Shown: piece after piece, positions 1-5,702 of the stretch | Layout of the letters: each line of letters opens with the position of its first letter | How positions within the stretch are numbered: the first letter of the stretch is position 1 | Origin: Anaerolineae bacterium | Lineage (GTDB): Bacteria > Chloroflexota > Anaerolineae > Anaerolineales > UBA11858 | Direction: 5' to 3' | Assembly (NCBI GenBank): GCA_003694235.1 | Contig: RFKO01000239.1 | Coordinates: 1 to 6,061 of the forward strand | Length of the DNA: 6,061 bases | Made by a program: the position numbers and the translations under genes | Notes under the pieces: generated by a model | What the model saw: only the letters and a program-made list of their open reading frames with translations | Databases searched by the model: none | Told to the model about the DNA's origin: nothing

Positions 1-83
1 GCGGTGGCGCGCATACCAAACGCCGCAAAGGCGAAGGCGAGCACAAGCGCCACAGCTAAGACAGTTAGCAGTTTCTTGGACAT
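1..83 (-). CDS. 5' end of a secreted or membrane protein gene (truncated by window edge)
   Basis: Only the first 27 codons are inside the window; the gene continues off the left edge. The reading begins at ATG 83-81, preceded by a strong ribosome binding site (GAGGAGGAAC, ending 4 bases before the ATG). The protein starts MSKKLLTVLAVALV and continues with an uninterrupted Leu/Ala/Val/Phe stretch to about residue 22. This is a positively charged n-region followed by a hydrophobic core, which is a typical Sec signal peptide or N-terminal membrane anchor. No lipobox Cys is seen in the visible part. The product is therefore probably exported, for example a solute-binding or other envelope protein, but nothing visible identifies the family. 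It is transcribed divergently from the dehydrogenase gene, across an AT-rich spacer with candidate promoters. I am confident that this is a real gene start and have no view on its function. Confidence 0.75.
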   Translation of the reverse strand, partial: MSKKLLTVLAVALVLAFAFAAFGMRAT

Positions 84-234
84 TTGTTCCTCCTCGAATT
101 GATTGGGGTTTTTAGAATATGTGAAGGGGGGGAAGTTTTTTATTAAATTCAAACGACGGGAGCACCTCCTGTTTCCTCCGGGATTTTCGATTTAAACACC
201 AGAATGGGAAAGAAGTTGCAAACTCCTTTTGCCC

Positions 235-264
235 ATTATACACGCTTATTATAGGATAAAGCAA
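235..264 (-). promoter_or_regulatory. Candidate promoter for the leftward signal-peptide gene
   Basis: On the minus strand there is a perfect TATAAT at 240-235. An 18-base spacer separates it from TTGCTT at 264-259, which keeps the TTG of the -35 consensus but matches only 3 of 6 bases. A second perfect minus-strand TATAAT lies 13 bp upstream, at 253-248, with no good -35 at standard spacing. Initiation from the first box would fall near 228 and leave an untranslated leader of about 145 bases before ATG 83. That leader contains a small inverted repeat (GGAG/CTCC, 159-169) but nothing I recognise as a riboswitch. The -10 boxes are convincing, the -35 is weak, and which box is used is unknown. 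Confidence 0.45.
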
Positions 265-330
265 GGGACAAAACCAGGGAAATCGCAGAAATCCGAGAGG
301 TTTTTTGCGAATTTTTTATCTTTTGTCCTC

Positions 331-339
331 TGGTAGAAT
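331..339 (+). promoter_or_regulatory. Candidate extended -10 promoter for the dehydrogenase-carboxypeptidase unit
   Basis: TGGTAGAAT fits the extended -10 pattern TGnTAnnnT, with TAGAAT one mismatch from TATAAT. The sequence at -35 spacing is only a T-run (about 311-317), which is acceptable because extended -10 promoters depend little on the -35. Transcription would start near 346, about 5 bases before the ribosome binding site AGAGGAG (351-357), giving a leader of about 19 bases. Position relative to the gene is good; no experimental support is available from sequence. Confidence 0.4.
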
Positions 340-364
340 TGTCACAAAAGAGAGGAGTACATCA

Positions 365-1534
365 ATGAAAGTTCTGCTATTGGGAGTGGGGCTGCAGGGC
401 AAGGCAGCCCTATACGACCTGGCTACAAGCCCTTTGGTTTCACACGTCATTGCTGCCGATGTTGATCTTACCGGCGTGCGCCCTCTGCTCGAACGCCTGC
501 CGGCCGACCGCGTCACCGCCGTTCAAATGGATGTGCGCCAGCCCAATCTGCTGGAGACTTACCTGCAGCAGGTGGATGCCGTGGTGGCCTTGCTGCCCAA
601 GACGTTGCGGCTGGAGGTCGCGCCGCGCGTCATTCATAGCGGCGTGCACTTTGTGGAGACATCTTATGCCCTGCCGGAATATCAGGCGCTGGGGGAGGAG
701 GCCGCCGCCCGCGGGGTGACTCTGCTCCCGGAATTCGGCCTCGACCCCGGCATTGACCTGGTGCTCGCCGGACGCGCCGTGCGCGAACTGGATGAAGTCC
801 ATGAACTGCACGTTTACGGCACCGGCGTCCCTGAACCGAAGGCCGCCAACAACCCCCTGAAATACAAGATTTCCTGGACGTTTGCCGGCGTGTTGAGCGC
901 TTACCAGCGTCCGGCGCGCATGATGCAGGACGGGCAGATCGTTGAACTCACCCCCGCCCAGATGTTCAGCCCGGAGTATGTCCGTCTGATGGACGTGGAG
1001 GGCATAGGGCGCATGGAAGCCTATTACAACGGGGACGCGGTTCGGTATCTCGATGTGTTTGGGGTTCGGGATACCGTGCGCTCCACCGGCAGATATACGC
1101 TGCGCTGGCCAGGGCATTCCGCTTTCTGGAAAGTGCTGGTGGAGCTCGGCTTTCTCAACGAAGAGCCGATCGAGGTCGCCGGCACCCCGGTCGTGCCGCG
1201 GCAGTTTGTCCACGACCTGCTGGCCCCTCAGTTGCAATACGCCCCCGACGAGCGCGACATCGCCGCCATCCGGGTGGAGGCCGTTGGTCTGAAAGACGGC
1301 CGTCAGAAGCGCATCGTTTACCAGATGGTGGATTACCGCGACCTGGAGACTGGCTTCCTCGCCATGCAGCGCACGGTAGGGTTCACCGCCAGCATCGGCG
1401 CTCAGATGATTCTGCGCGGCGATATTCAAAAACGCGGCCTGCTGGCGCCAGGCCGGGATGTGCCTTCCGATGTGTTGATCGCTGAGTTGCAGAAGCGTGG
1501 TATTGAGGTGAAGCGTTGGGAGGATGAAGTCTGA
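365..1534 (+). CDS. Saccharopine/lysine 6-dehydrogenase-family NAD(P)-dependent oxidoreductase
   Basis: Predicted 389-aa cytoplasmic oxidoreductase of the saccharopine dehydrogenase (LYS9-like) superfamily. The N-terminal Rossmann fold shows GVGLQG at residues 7-12 and an acidic Asp32 at the end of the second strand, which suggests NAD rather than NADP. The family signature GLDPG is at residues 125-129, followed by the C-terminal saccharopine-dehydrogenase domain to about residue 365. Total length and the pattern of the C-terminal half (a GVP segment near the start of that domain, RWPGH before a KVLVEL helix, a GRKDG-like turn) resemble L-lysine 6-dehydrogenase of Geobacillus as I remember it. 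Saccharopine reductase or carboxynorspermidine synthase-like activity cannot be excluded. ATG 365 is chosen because AGAGGAG lies 7 bases upstream; a TTG at 305 would add 20 unconserved-looking residues over the promoter. It is followed after 15 bp by the S10 peptidase gene, so the two are probably one operon. Family certain, substrate uncertain. Confidence 0.9.
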   Translation: MKVLLLGVGLQGKAALYDLATSPLVSHVIAADVDLTGVRPLLERLPADRVTAVQMDVRQPNLLETYLQQVDAVVALLPKTLRLEVAPRVIHSGVHFVETSYALPEYQALGEEAAARGVTLLPEFGLDPGIDLVLAGRAVRELDEVHELHVYGTGVPEPKAANNPLKYKISWTFAGVLSAYQRPARMMQDGQIVELTPAQMFSPEYVRLMDVEGIGRMEAYYNGDAVRYLDVFGVRDTVRSTGRYTLRWPGHSAFWKVLVELGFLNEEPIEVAGTPVVPRQFVHDLLAPQLQYAPDERDIAAIRVEAVGLKDGRQKRIVYQMVDYRDLETGFLAMQRTVGFTASIGAQMILRGDIQKRGLLAPGRDVPSDVLIAELQKRGIEVKRWEDEV

Positions 1535-1536
1535 TC

Positions 1537-1541
1537 GGTGA
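1537..1541 (+). promoter_or_regulatory. Ribosome binding site that decides the S10 peptidase start
   Basis: GGTGA matches the 3' part of the Shine-Dalgarno consensus (GGAGGTGA) and lies 8 bases before ATG 1550. The alternative in-frame GTG at 1538 falls inside this site. Its own nearest purine-rich motif, GGGAGG at 1518-1523, is 14 bases away and inside the upstream gene, so ATG 1550 is preferred. The protein differs by only four residues between the two starts. Confidence 0.5.
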
Positions 1542-1549
1542 GAGAGATT

Positions 1550-3064
1550 ATGACACAAGAAAACGCGGCGAACGCCTTTCCACAAGACGAGTTAATCACC
1601 ACACAGCACAGCATCACGGTGGGGGAGCGTGTGCTGAACTACAGTGTGACCACCGGTCGTATGATTTTGAAGGCGGAGGAGGAGTCGCCCCCCGCCGAGG
1701 ACAGAGAGCAGCCCGCGGCGACGTTGAAACCCAAAGCGGCGATCTTCTTCACCGCCTACACGCTGGAGCCGCCGGCTGGCATGGATGCGGAAACGTTCCG
1801 CCGCGGCCGCCCGGTGACCTTTGCCTTCAACGGCGGGCCGGGCTCTTCCTCTGTCTGGCTGCATCTGGGCCTGTTGGGACCGCGACGCGTCGCCATGACC
1901 GATGATGGCAACATGCCTCCGCCTCCCTTCCGCCTGGTGGATAACGAGCACACCCTGCTGGATACCAGCGACCTGGTGTTCATTGATCCGGTGACCACCG
2001 GCTTCAGCCGCGTTGTGCCGGGGGAAGATCCCGCCCAGTTCCACGATTTCAAAAAAGATATCGAATCGGTGGGGGACTTCATCCAGCAGTATACCAGCCG
2101 TTACCACCGCTGGCTTTCCCCCAAATTCCTGGCAGGCGAGAGTTACGGCACCACCCGCTCGGCCGGCCTGGCCGGATACCTGCAGGAGCGGCACGGCCTG
2201 TATCTCAACGGCATTCTGCTGATCTCAGCCATCCTGAACTTTCAGACTGCCCGCTTCGTCCCCGGCAACGACCTGCCGTACATCCTCTTTCTGCCAACGT
2301 ACACCGCAACGGCCTGGTATCACCAACGGCTGGAAGCAGAGCTGTTGACCGACCTGGAAGCCACGCTTGCCGAGGCAGAAAGTTTCGCTTCAGGGGAATA
2401 TGCCCTGGCTTTGCTGCGCGGCGATGCGCTTTCGTCGGATGAAAAAGCAGCCCTTGCGCGTAAGGTTGCCCGTTACACCGGTCTCACACCGGAGTACGTG
2501 TTGCAGACCAACCTGAGAGTGGACATCCATCGCTTTTGTAAACAATTGCTGCGGGATCAACGCCGCACCGTAGGACGGTTGGACACACGCTTCACCGGCA
2601 TCGACCGCGACGCGGCGGGAGAGCACTCAGAGTTCGATCCCAGTTACGCGGCCATCCAGGGGCCATACACTGCTGCGCTGAACGATTACATCCGCGGGGA
2701 ACTTGGCTTTCAGAGCGATCTGCCCTACGAAATCCTGACCGATCGGGTGCATCCCTGGAGCTTCAAGGAACACGAGAATCAATACGTCAACGTTGGGGAG
2801 ACCTTGCGAAGGGCGATGAGCATCAATCCCTACCTCAAGGTGTTCGTTGCCAACGGATACTTCGACCTGGCGACGCCGTATTTCGCCACCCGCTACACCT
2901 TCAATCACCTGGAACTGGACGACAGTCTGCGCGCCAATATCAGCATGGCGTTTTACCCTGCCGGACACATGATGTACATTCATCGGCCCTCCCTGGCGCA
3001 GCTCAAAGCGGATATGCAGGCGTTCATCCAGTCCGCCTTGCCCGCAGATAGCGCTGCCCATTGA
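1550..3064 (+). CDS. Serine carboxypeptidase, peptidase family S10, cytoplasmic form
   Basis: Predicted 504-aa serine carboxypeptidase (family S10, alpha/beta-hydrolase fold), which removes C-terminal residues from peptides. The landmarks are clear: NGGPGSSS at residues 94-101 (oxyanion hole and substrate-carboxylate binding region), the nucleophile Ser198 in GESYG, Asp439 in NGYFDLATP, and His473 in AGHMM. These give a complete Ser-Asp-His triad in the usual order. The roughly 240 residues between Ser and Asp hold the insertion/cap region, including an RRTVGRLDTRFTG segment that I recall from other bacterial S10 proteins. There is no signal peptide: the N-terminus is polar (MTQENAAN), whereas eukaryotic relatives are secretory or vacuolar, so this enzyme is predicted to be cytoplasmic. 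It lies 15 bp after the dehydrogenase gene with its own GGTGA site. It ends 14 bases before a strong hairpin. Family is very sure; natural substrate is not known. Confidence 0.95.
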   Translation: MTQENAANAFPQDELITTQHSITVGERVLNYSVTTGRMILKAEEESPPAEDREQPAATLKPKAAIFFTAYTLEPPAGMDAETFRRGRPVTFAFNGGPGSSSVWLHLGLLGPRRVAMTDDGNMPPPPFRLVDNEHTLLDTSDLVFIDPVTTGFSRVVPGEDPAQFHDFKKDIESVGDFIQQYTSRYHRWLSPKFLAGESYGTTRSAGLAGYLQERHGLYLNGILLISAILNFQTARFVPGNDLPYILFLPTYTATAWYHQRLEAELLTDLEATLAEAESFASGEYALALLRGDALSSDEKAALARKVARYTGLTPEYVLQTNLRVDIHRFCKQLLRDQRRTVGRLDTRFTGIDRDAAGEHSEFDPSYAAIQGPYTAALNDYIRGELGFQSDLPYEILTDRVHPWSFKEHENQYVNVGETLRRAMSINPYLKVFVANGYFDLATPYFATRYTFNHLELDDSLRANISMAFYPAGHMMYIHRPSLAQLKADMQAFIQSALPADSAAH

Positions 3065-3078
3065 ACTTCAAATGAGCA

Positions 3079-3113
3079 ACAAGGCGACGATGCATTGGAC
3101 ATCGTCGCCTTGT
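3079..3113. terminator. Bidirectional hairpin terminator between convergent genes
   Basis: The arms ACAAGGCGACGATG (3079-3092) and CATCGTCGCCTTGT (3100-3113) are perfect reverse complements, making a 14-bp stem with a 7-base loop (CATTGGA). The hairpin begins 15 bases past the end of the S10 peptidase stop codon and ends 3 bases from the stop codon of the oppositely oriented FAD oxidoreductase, so it can serve both. Neither side has a strong T-tract (CTTCTACTCT rightward, TGCTCATTTG leftward). It may therefore act partly as an mRNA 3'-end stabiliser rather than as a classical intrinsic terminator. Confidence 0.75.
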
Positions 3114-3116
3114 CTT

Positions 3117-4745
3117 CTACTCTCCCAGCAGGTGCGGCGGCCATTGGGATGTATCATCGGAGGGGTAAACGCGGATTGGCGGCCCGTTCTGCGTGAACAA
3201 ATCGGCGGTGCGGCACTTGAGGATATGGCGCGCCGCCGCCAGGCCGGAAGCCTGCGCCCCGGTGACGCCATGGCTGAGCGTGCTCGCGCCGCACATCAGC
3301 AGCCCCTCGAAAGCAGATTGCACAGGAAATGCGCCTGGCCCCACCTGAGCGGGCGTCTTGGCGATGCCGTAAAGGTTGCCGCGTGTGGCGTTGATGAAAT
3401 GCTCGTTGGTCAGCGGCGTGCCCAGGCTCCAGTACACAATGTGCTGGCTGAGGCCGGGGATGCGCTGCTCCAACGCCCGGAACATGCGCCACGCCAGTTC
3501 TTCCTTGAGGGCCTGATAGTCTGCCGGACGCTGCCCATGACGAGAGTTCGCCCAGCGCTGAAAAGGCTCATACCCCACAAAGGTAAATGCCTCGCAGGTG
3601 TGGTGCCCGGCAGTCGGGCCGTGGCGATGCATCTTGGATGGGTCTTTGAGGGTGGTCACCGTCAGGAAGATGGCCGGTGGAGTCTCGGCTTTGAGAGCGT
3701 AGTCGGTCAGCCCCAGAGCATACAACCTGTCCACCTCATGATTCTGATAAAACCAGTAATTGCCCGAATCCAGGCCCGCGGCGCGCAGGTCCATATCGGT
3801 AGCAAAGAACAGACTGAGCGCCGAGACCGAGTAAGTCACCCGGTCAAGCTTGCGGCGCAGACGGGTGGGCAGGTGTTCGCGTCCAATCAGTTTGCCAAAA
3901 GTAACTTCCGGATCGGCGTTGCTGATCACATAACGAGAGCGGATTTGCGTGCCATCCATCAACTCCACGCCAATCGCCCGCTGCTTCTCCAGCAGAATAC
4001 GCTTCACCGGCGATTTCAGGCGGATTTCGCCGCCGGCCCGCTTCAGGGCGCGCACGAAAGCGCGCGGGATGGCAAACCCGCCTCCTCGAGGGTAGTATGC
4101 GCCCTCGAAATAATGGGAGGTGATTCCAGCATGGAAAAAAGCCGAAACCTGTGAGGGCGGCAGGCCATGATCGCCGGATTGTCCTCCCAGCACCCCCTGC
4201 AGCACCGGGTCATCCACGAAGGCGGCGATCAAATCTTGCCCGCTGCGCCGCGCCCACCTGAGCACCGAACGAGCCTCGCCAAGATTGTTCAGCGCATCCT
4301 TCGGGCCGCGCACCCTCCCCAGGCGGTTGAGCCCGGTCATCAGGTTTTCCACCGTCTCGACATAGCCGCGAATCCCCTCGGCCTGGTGAGGAAAACGTTC
4401 CTGCAAAGCGCGGATCAGATTCTCCCGACCTTTGGGAAAATCGAAGCGCTGCTCGCCGAGAACGATGTGGTCGTACCCCTGCGGGTTGAGCTCGCAGAAC
4501 TCCAGGTCTTGCGATACACCTAACCCCTCGTACATGCGGCGGGTAGGTCCGCCTTCCTGTAAGCCGCCAATGTAATGCACGCCGGGGCTGAAACGGTAGC
4601 CGTTCAGCGTGAACGAATGCGTCCAGCCACCGGGGACTTCGTGCTGTTCGCATACCAGCACTTTCAGGCCGGCCTGCGCCAATGGAACGGCCGCAGCCAG
4701 ACCGCCGGCGCCCGAACCGATTACAATCACATCGTAGTCGCTCAT
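3117..4745 (-). CDS. FAD-dependent oxidoreductase, RetSat/CrtISO (phytoene-desaturase-like) family
   Basis: Predicted 542-aa flavoprotein of the amine-oxidase/phytoene-desaturase superfamily. The N-terminus YDVIVIGSGAGGLAAA carries the dinucleotide-binding GxGxxG (residues 10-15), Glu33 for the ribose, and PGGWTHSF at 38-45. The following segment with GVHYIGG is characteristic of all-trans-retinol 13,14-reductase and carotenoid-isomerase homologues. The C-terminal GLLMCGAST...GVTGAQASG segment (about 481-500) is the second FAD-binding motif. Bacterial relatives act on polyene or other hydrophobic substrates or are uncharacterised, so the substrate here is open. The start is ATG 4745 because AAGGAG lies 5 bases upstream and the dinucleotide fold then starts at residue 4. 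The reading frame stays open to 4931, but that would cross the promoter and the neighbouring gene. It stands as a single gene, convergent with the S10 peptidase and divergent from the PPIase lipoprotein gene. Confidence 0.9.
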   Translation of the reverse strand: MSDYDVIVIGSGAGGLAAAVPLAQAGLKVLVCEQHEVPGGWTHSFTLNGYRFSPGVHYIGGLQEGGPTRRMYEGLGVSQDLEFCELNPQGYDHIVLGEQRFDFPKGRENLIRALQERFPHQAEGIRGYVETVENLMTGLNRLGRVRGPKDALNNLGEARSVLRWARRSGQDLIAAFVDDPVLQGVLGGQSGDHGLPPSQVSAFFHAGITSHYFEGAYYPRGGGFAIPRAFVRALKRAGGEIRLKSPVKRILLEKQRAIGVELMDGTQIRSRYVISNADPEVTFGKLIGREHLPTRLRRKLDRVTYSVSALSLFFATDMDLRAAGLDSGNYWFYQNHEVDRLYALGLTDYALKAETPPAIFLTVTTLKDPSKMHRHGPTAGHHTCEAFTFVGYEPFQRWANSRHGQRPADYQALKEELAWRMFRALEQRIPGLSQHIVYWSLGTPLTNEHFINATRGNLYGIAKTPAQVGPGAFPVQSAFEGLLMCGASTLSHGVTGAQASGLAAARHILKCRTADLFTQNGPPIRVYPSDDTSQWPPHLLGE

Positions 4746-4761
4746 CGTCTCTCCTTCCGTA

Positions 4762-4790
4762 TCGAGAAAGTGGCTCACAGGCATTATAAT
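4762..4790 (+). promoter_or_regulatory. Promoter of the PPIase lipoprotein operon, probably giving a leaderless mRNA
   Basis: A perfect -10 box TATAAT lies at 4785-4790, preceded by a 17-base spacer and TCGAGA at 4762-4767 (4 of 6 matches to TTGACA). Transcription would start about 7 bases downstream, at G4797 or A4799, essentially on the ATG at 4799. No Shine-Dalgarno sequence precedes either candidate start codon, which supports leaderless translation. Confidence 0.6.
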
Positions 4791-4812
4791 TGCTCCGTAT
4801 GCATTGGATGAA
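4783..4812 (-). promoter_or_regulatory. Divergent promoter of the FAD oxidoreductase gene, sharing the -10 octamer
   Basis: Read on the minus strand, the octamer ATTATAAT (4783-4790) also contains a perfect TATAAT, at 4788-4783. A weak -35 candidate TTCATC (4812-4807, 3 of 6 matches) lies 18 bases upstream, inside the first codons of the PPIase gene. Initiation would be near 4776 and give a leader of about 31 bases that contains the AAGGAG site at 4756-4751. Confidence 0.45.
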
Positions 4813-5677
4813 ACGAATTTCTTTGCTGATTGCGGCATTGCTGACGCTGGCAGCCTGCAATGCCGGCGGGGAGGCCCTCGCGCCTCCCGCCACGCCGACC
4901 ACCGCGCCGACGGCCACGCTGCCGCCCCCATCGGCCACCCCCATCCCGCTGGCGGCGAGCGTCAACGGCGAGGGCATTCTGCTGGCCGAGTTCCAGGCCG
5001 AAGTGGCGCGCTTTCAAATGGCCGTCGGGACCGATCCGACCGCCGAGGATGAAAGCCGGATTTTGCAAAGCATGATTGACGAAGTCCTGCTCGCCCAGGC
5101 CGCTGCCGAAGCCGGTTTTGTGGTGGATGAGGCCATGGTGCAGGAGCGTCTCGCTCAAATGGATATCGACGAAACCGAGCTGCAAGCCTGGCTGGAGCAG
5201 CATGGTTACACCAGGGATGAGTTTCTGAAGGCCATGCGGCGCGCCATCGCCGCGGCCTGGATGCGCGACCAGATCATCGCCGCGACGCCGCGCACGGGCG
5301 AGCACGTCCACGCCCGCCAGATTCTGCTATATAATTCTGATGACGCGGCTGCTGTGCTGGCGCAGCTGCAAAACGGCGCGGATTTCGCCACCCTGGCCGA
5401 ACAATATGACCCAACCACGGGGGGCGACCTGGGCTGGTTCCCGCGGGGCTATCTGACCGTCGCGGAGTATCTGGACGACGCCGTGTTCAGCCTGAGCGAA
5501 GGCGAGTTCAGCGACGTGCTGACCAGCCCCATCGGCTATCATATTGTGCAGGTTATCGAGCGTGATACAGAACGCCCCTACACGCCCGATGCCTACCGAC
5601 TGGCCCAGCAACAATACCTGGAAAACTGGCTGGCTGAGCGCCGCAATCAAAGCGAGATCGTCATCACGCTGCCGTAA
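4799..5677 (+). CDS. Lipoprotein peptidyl-prolyl cis-trans isomerase, parvulin (PpiC) type with SurA-like N-domain
   Basis: Predicted 292-aa exported foldase, similar in plan to PrsA/SurA, which isomerises peptidyl-prolyl bonds in proteins folding outside the cytoplasm. Residues 4-20 form a lipoprotein signal (KR, hydrophobic core, lipobox LAAC with Cys20 as the lipidation site). Residues 26-50 are a Thr/Pro/Ala-rich stalk that spaces the enzyme from the membrane. Residues about 52-165 are a helical SurA-N-like chaperone region beginning ASVNGEGI. The PpiC domain runs from about 169 (HVHARQILL) to 255, with DFATLAEQY, GGDLGWFPRG (208-217) and the closing GYHIVQV (246-252). The loop before GGDLGWF is shorter than in many parvulins. 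ATG 4799 fits the promoter as a leaderless start; ATG 4808 would give MKRISLL and is the main alternative. It probably forms an operon with the Thr/Pro-rich gene 25 bp downstream. Confidence 0.9.
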   Translation: MHWMKRISLLIAALLTLAACNAGGEALAPPATPTTAPTATLPPPSATPIPLAASVNGEGILLAEFQAEVARFQMAVGTDPTAEDESRILQSMIDEVLLAQAAAEAGFVVDEAMVQERLAQMDIDETELQAWLEQHGYTRDEFLKAMRRAIAAAWMRDQIIAATPRTGEHVHARQILLYNSDDAAAVLAQLQNGADFATLAEQYDPTTGGDLGWFPRGYLTVAEYLDDAVFSLSEGEFSDVLTSPIGYHIVQVIERDTERPYTPDAYRLAQQQYLENWLAERRNQSEIVITLP

Positions 5678-5702
5678 CGTACGGAGAATGGGAGAAGCTG
5701 CT

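Noticed and set aside
81..152. In-frame TTG at 152-150 extending the leftward signal-peptide protein by 23 residues
   Set aside because: The extension is polar and would bury the signal sequence. ATG 83 has a much better ribosome site and a classical signal start.
305..364. Upstream TTG start adding 20 residues to the dehydrogenase
   Set aside because: The added residues lie over the candidate promoter and ribosome site, and the Rossmann fold normally starts within the first few residues, as it does from ATG 365.
440..1585. Long minus-strand open frame (381 codons) opposite the dehydrogenase gene
   Set aside because: The translation shows no domain or motif and is His/Gln/Arg-rich as expected of an antisense shadow in GC-rich DNA. 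The plus strand has the Rossmann motif, GLDPG signature and a ribosome site.
3072..4154. Plus-strand open frame (360 codons) opposite the FAD oxidoreductase
   Set aside because: It starts at the terminator hairpin, has no recognisable domain, and lies opposite clear FAD-binding motifs. It is an antisense shadow.
4746..4931. N-terminal extension of the FAD oxidoreductase frame by 62 residues
   Set aside because: It overlaps the divergent promoter and the signal-peptide codons of the PPIase gene. ATG 4745 has AAGGAG at the right distance and starts the FAD fold directly.
4784..5311. Minus-strand open frame (175 codons) opposite the PPIase lipoprotein
   Set aside because: It contains a run of Arg/Gly complementary to the Pro/Thr/Ala stalk and no domain. 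The plus strand has a lipobox and a PpiC domain.
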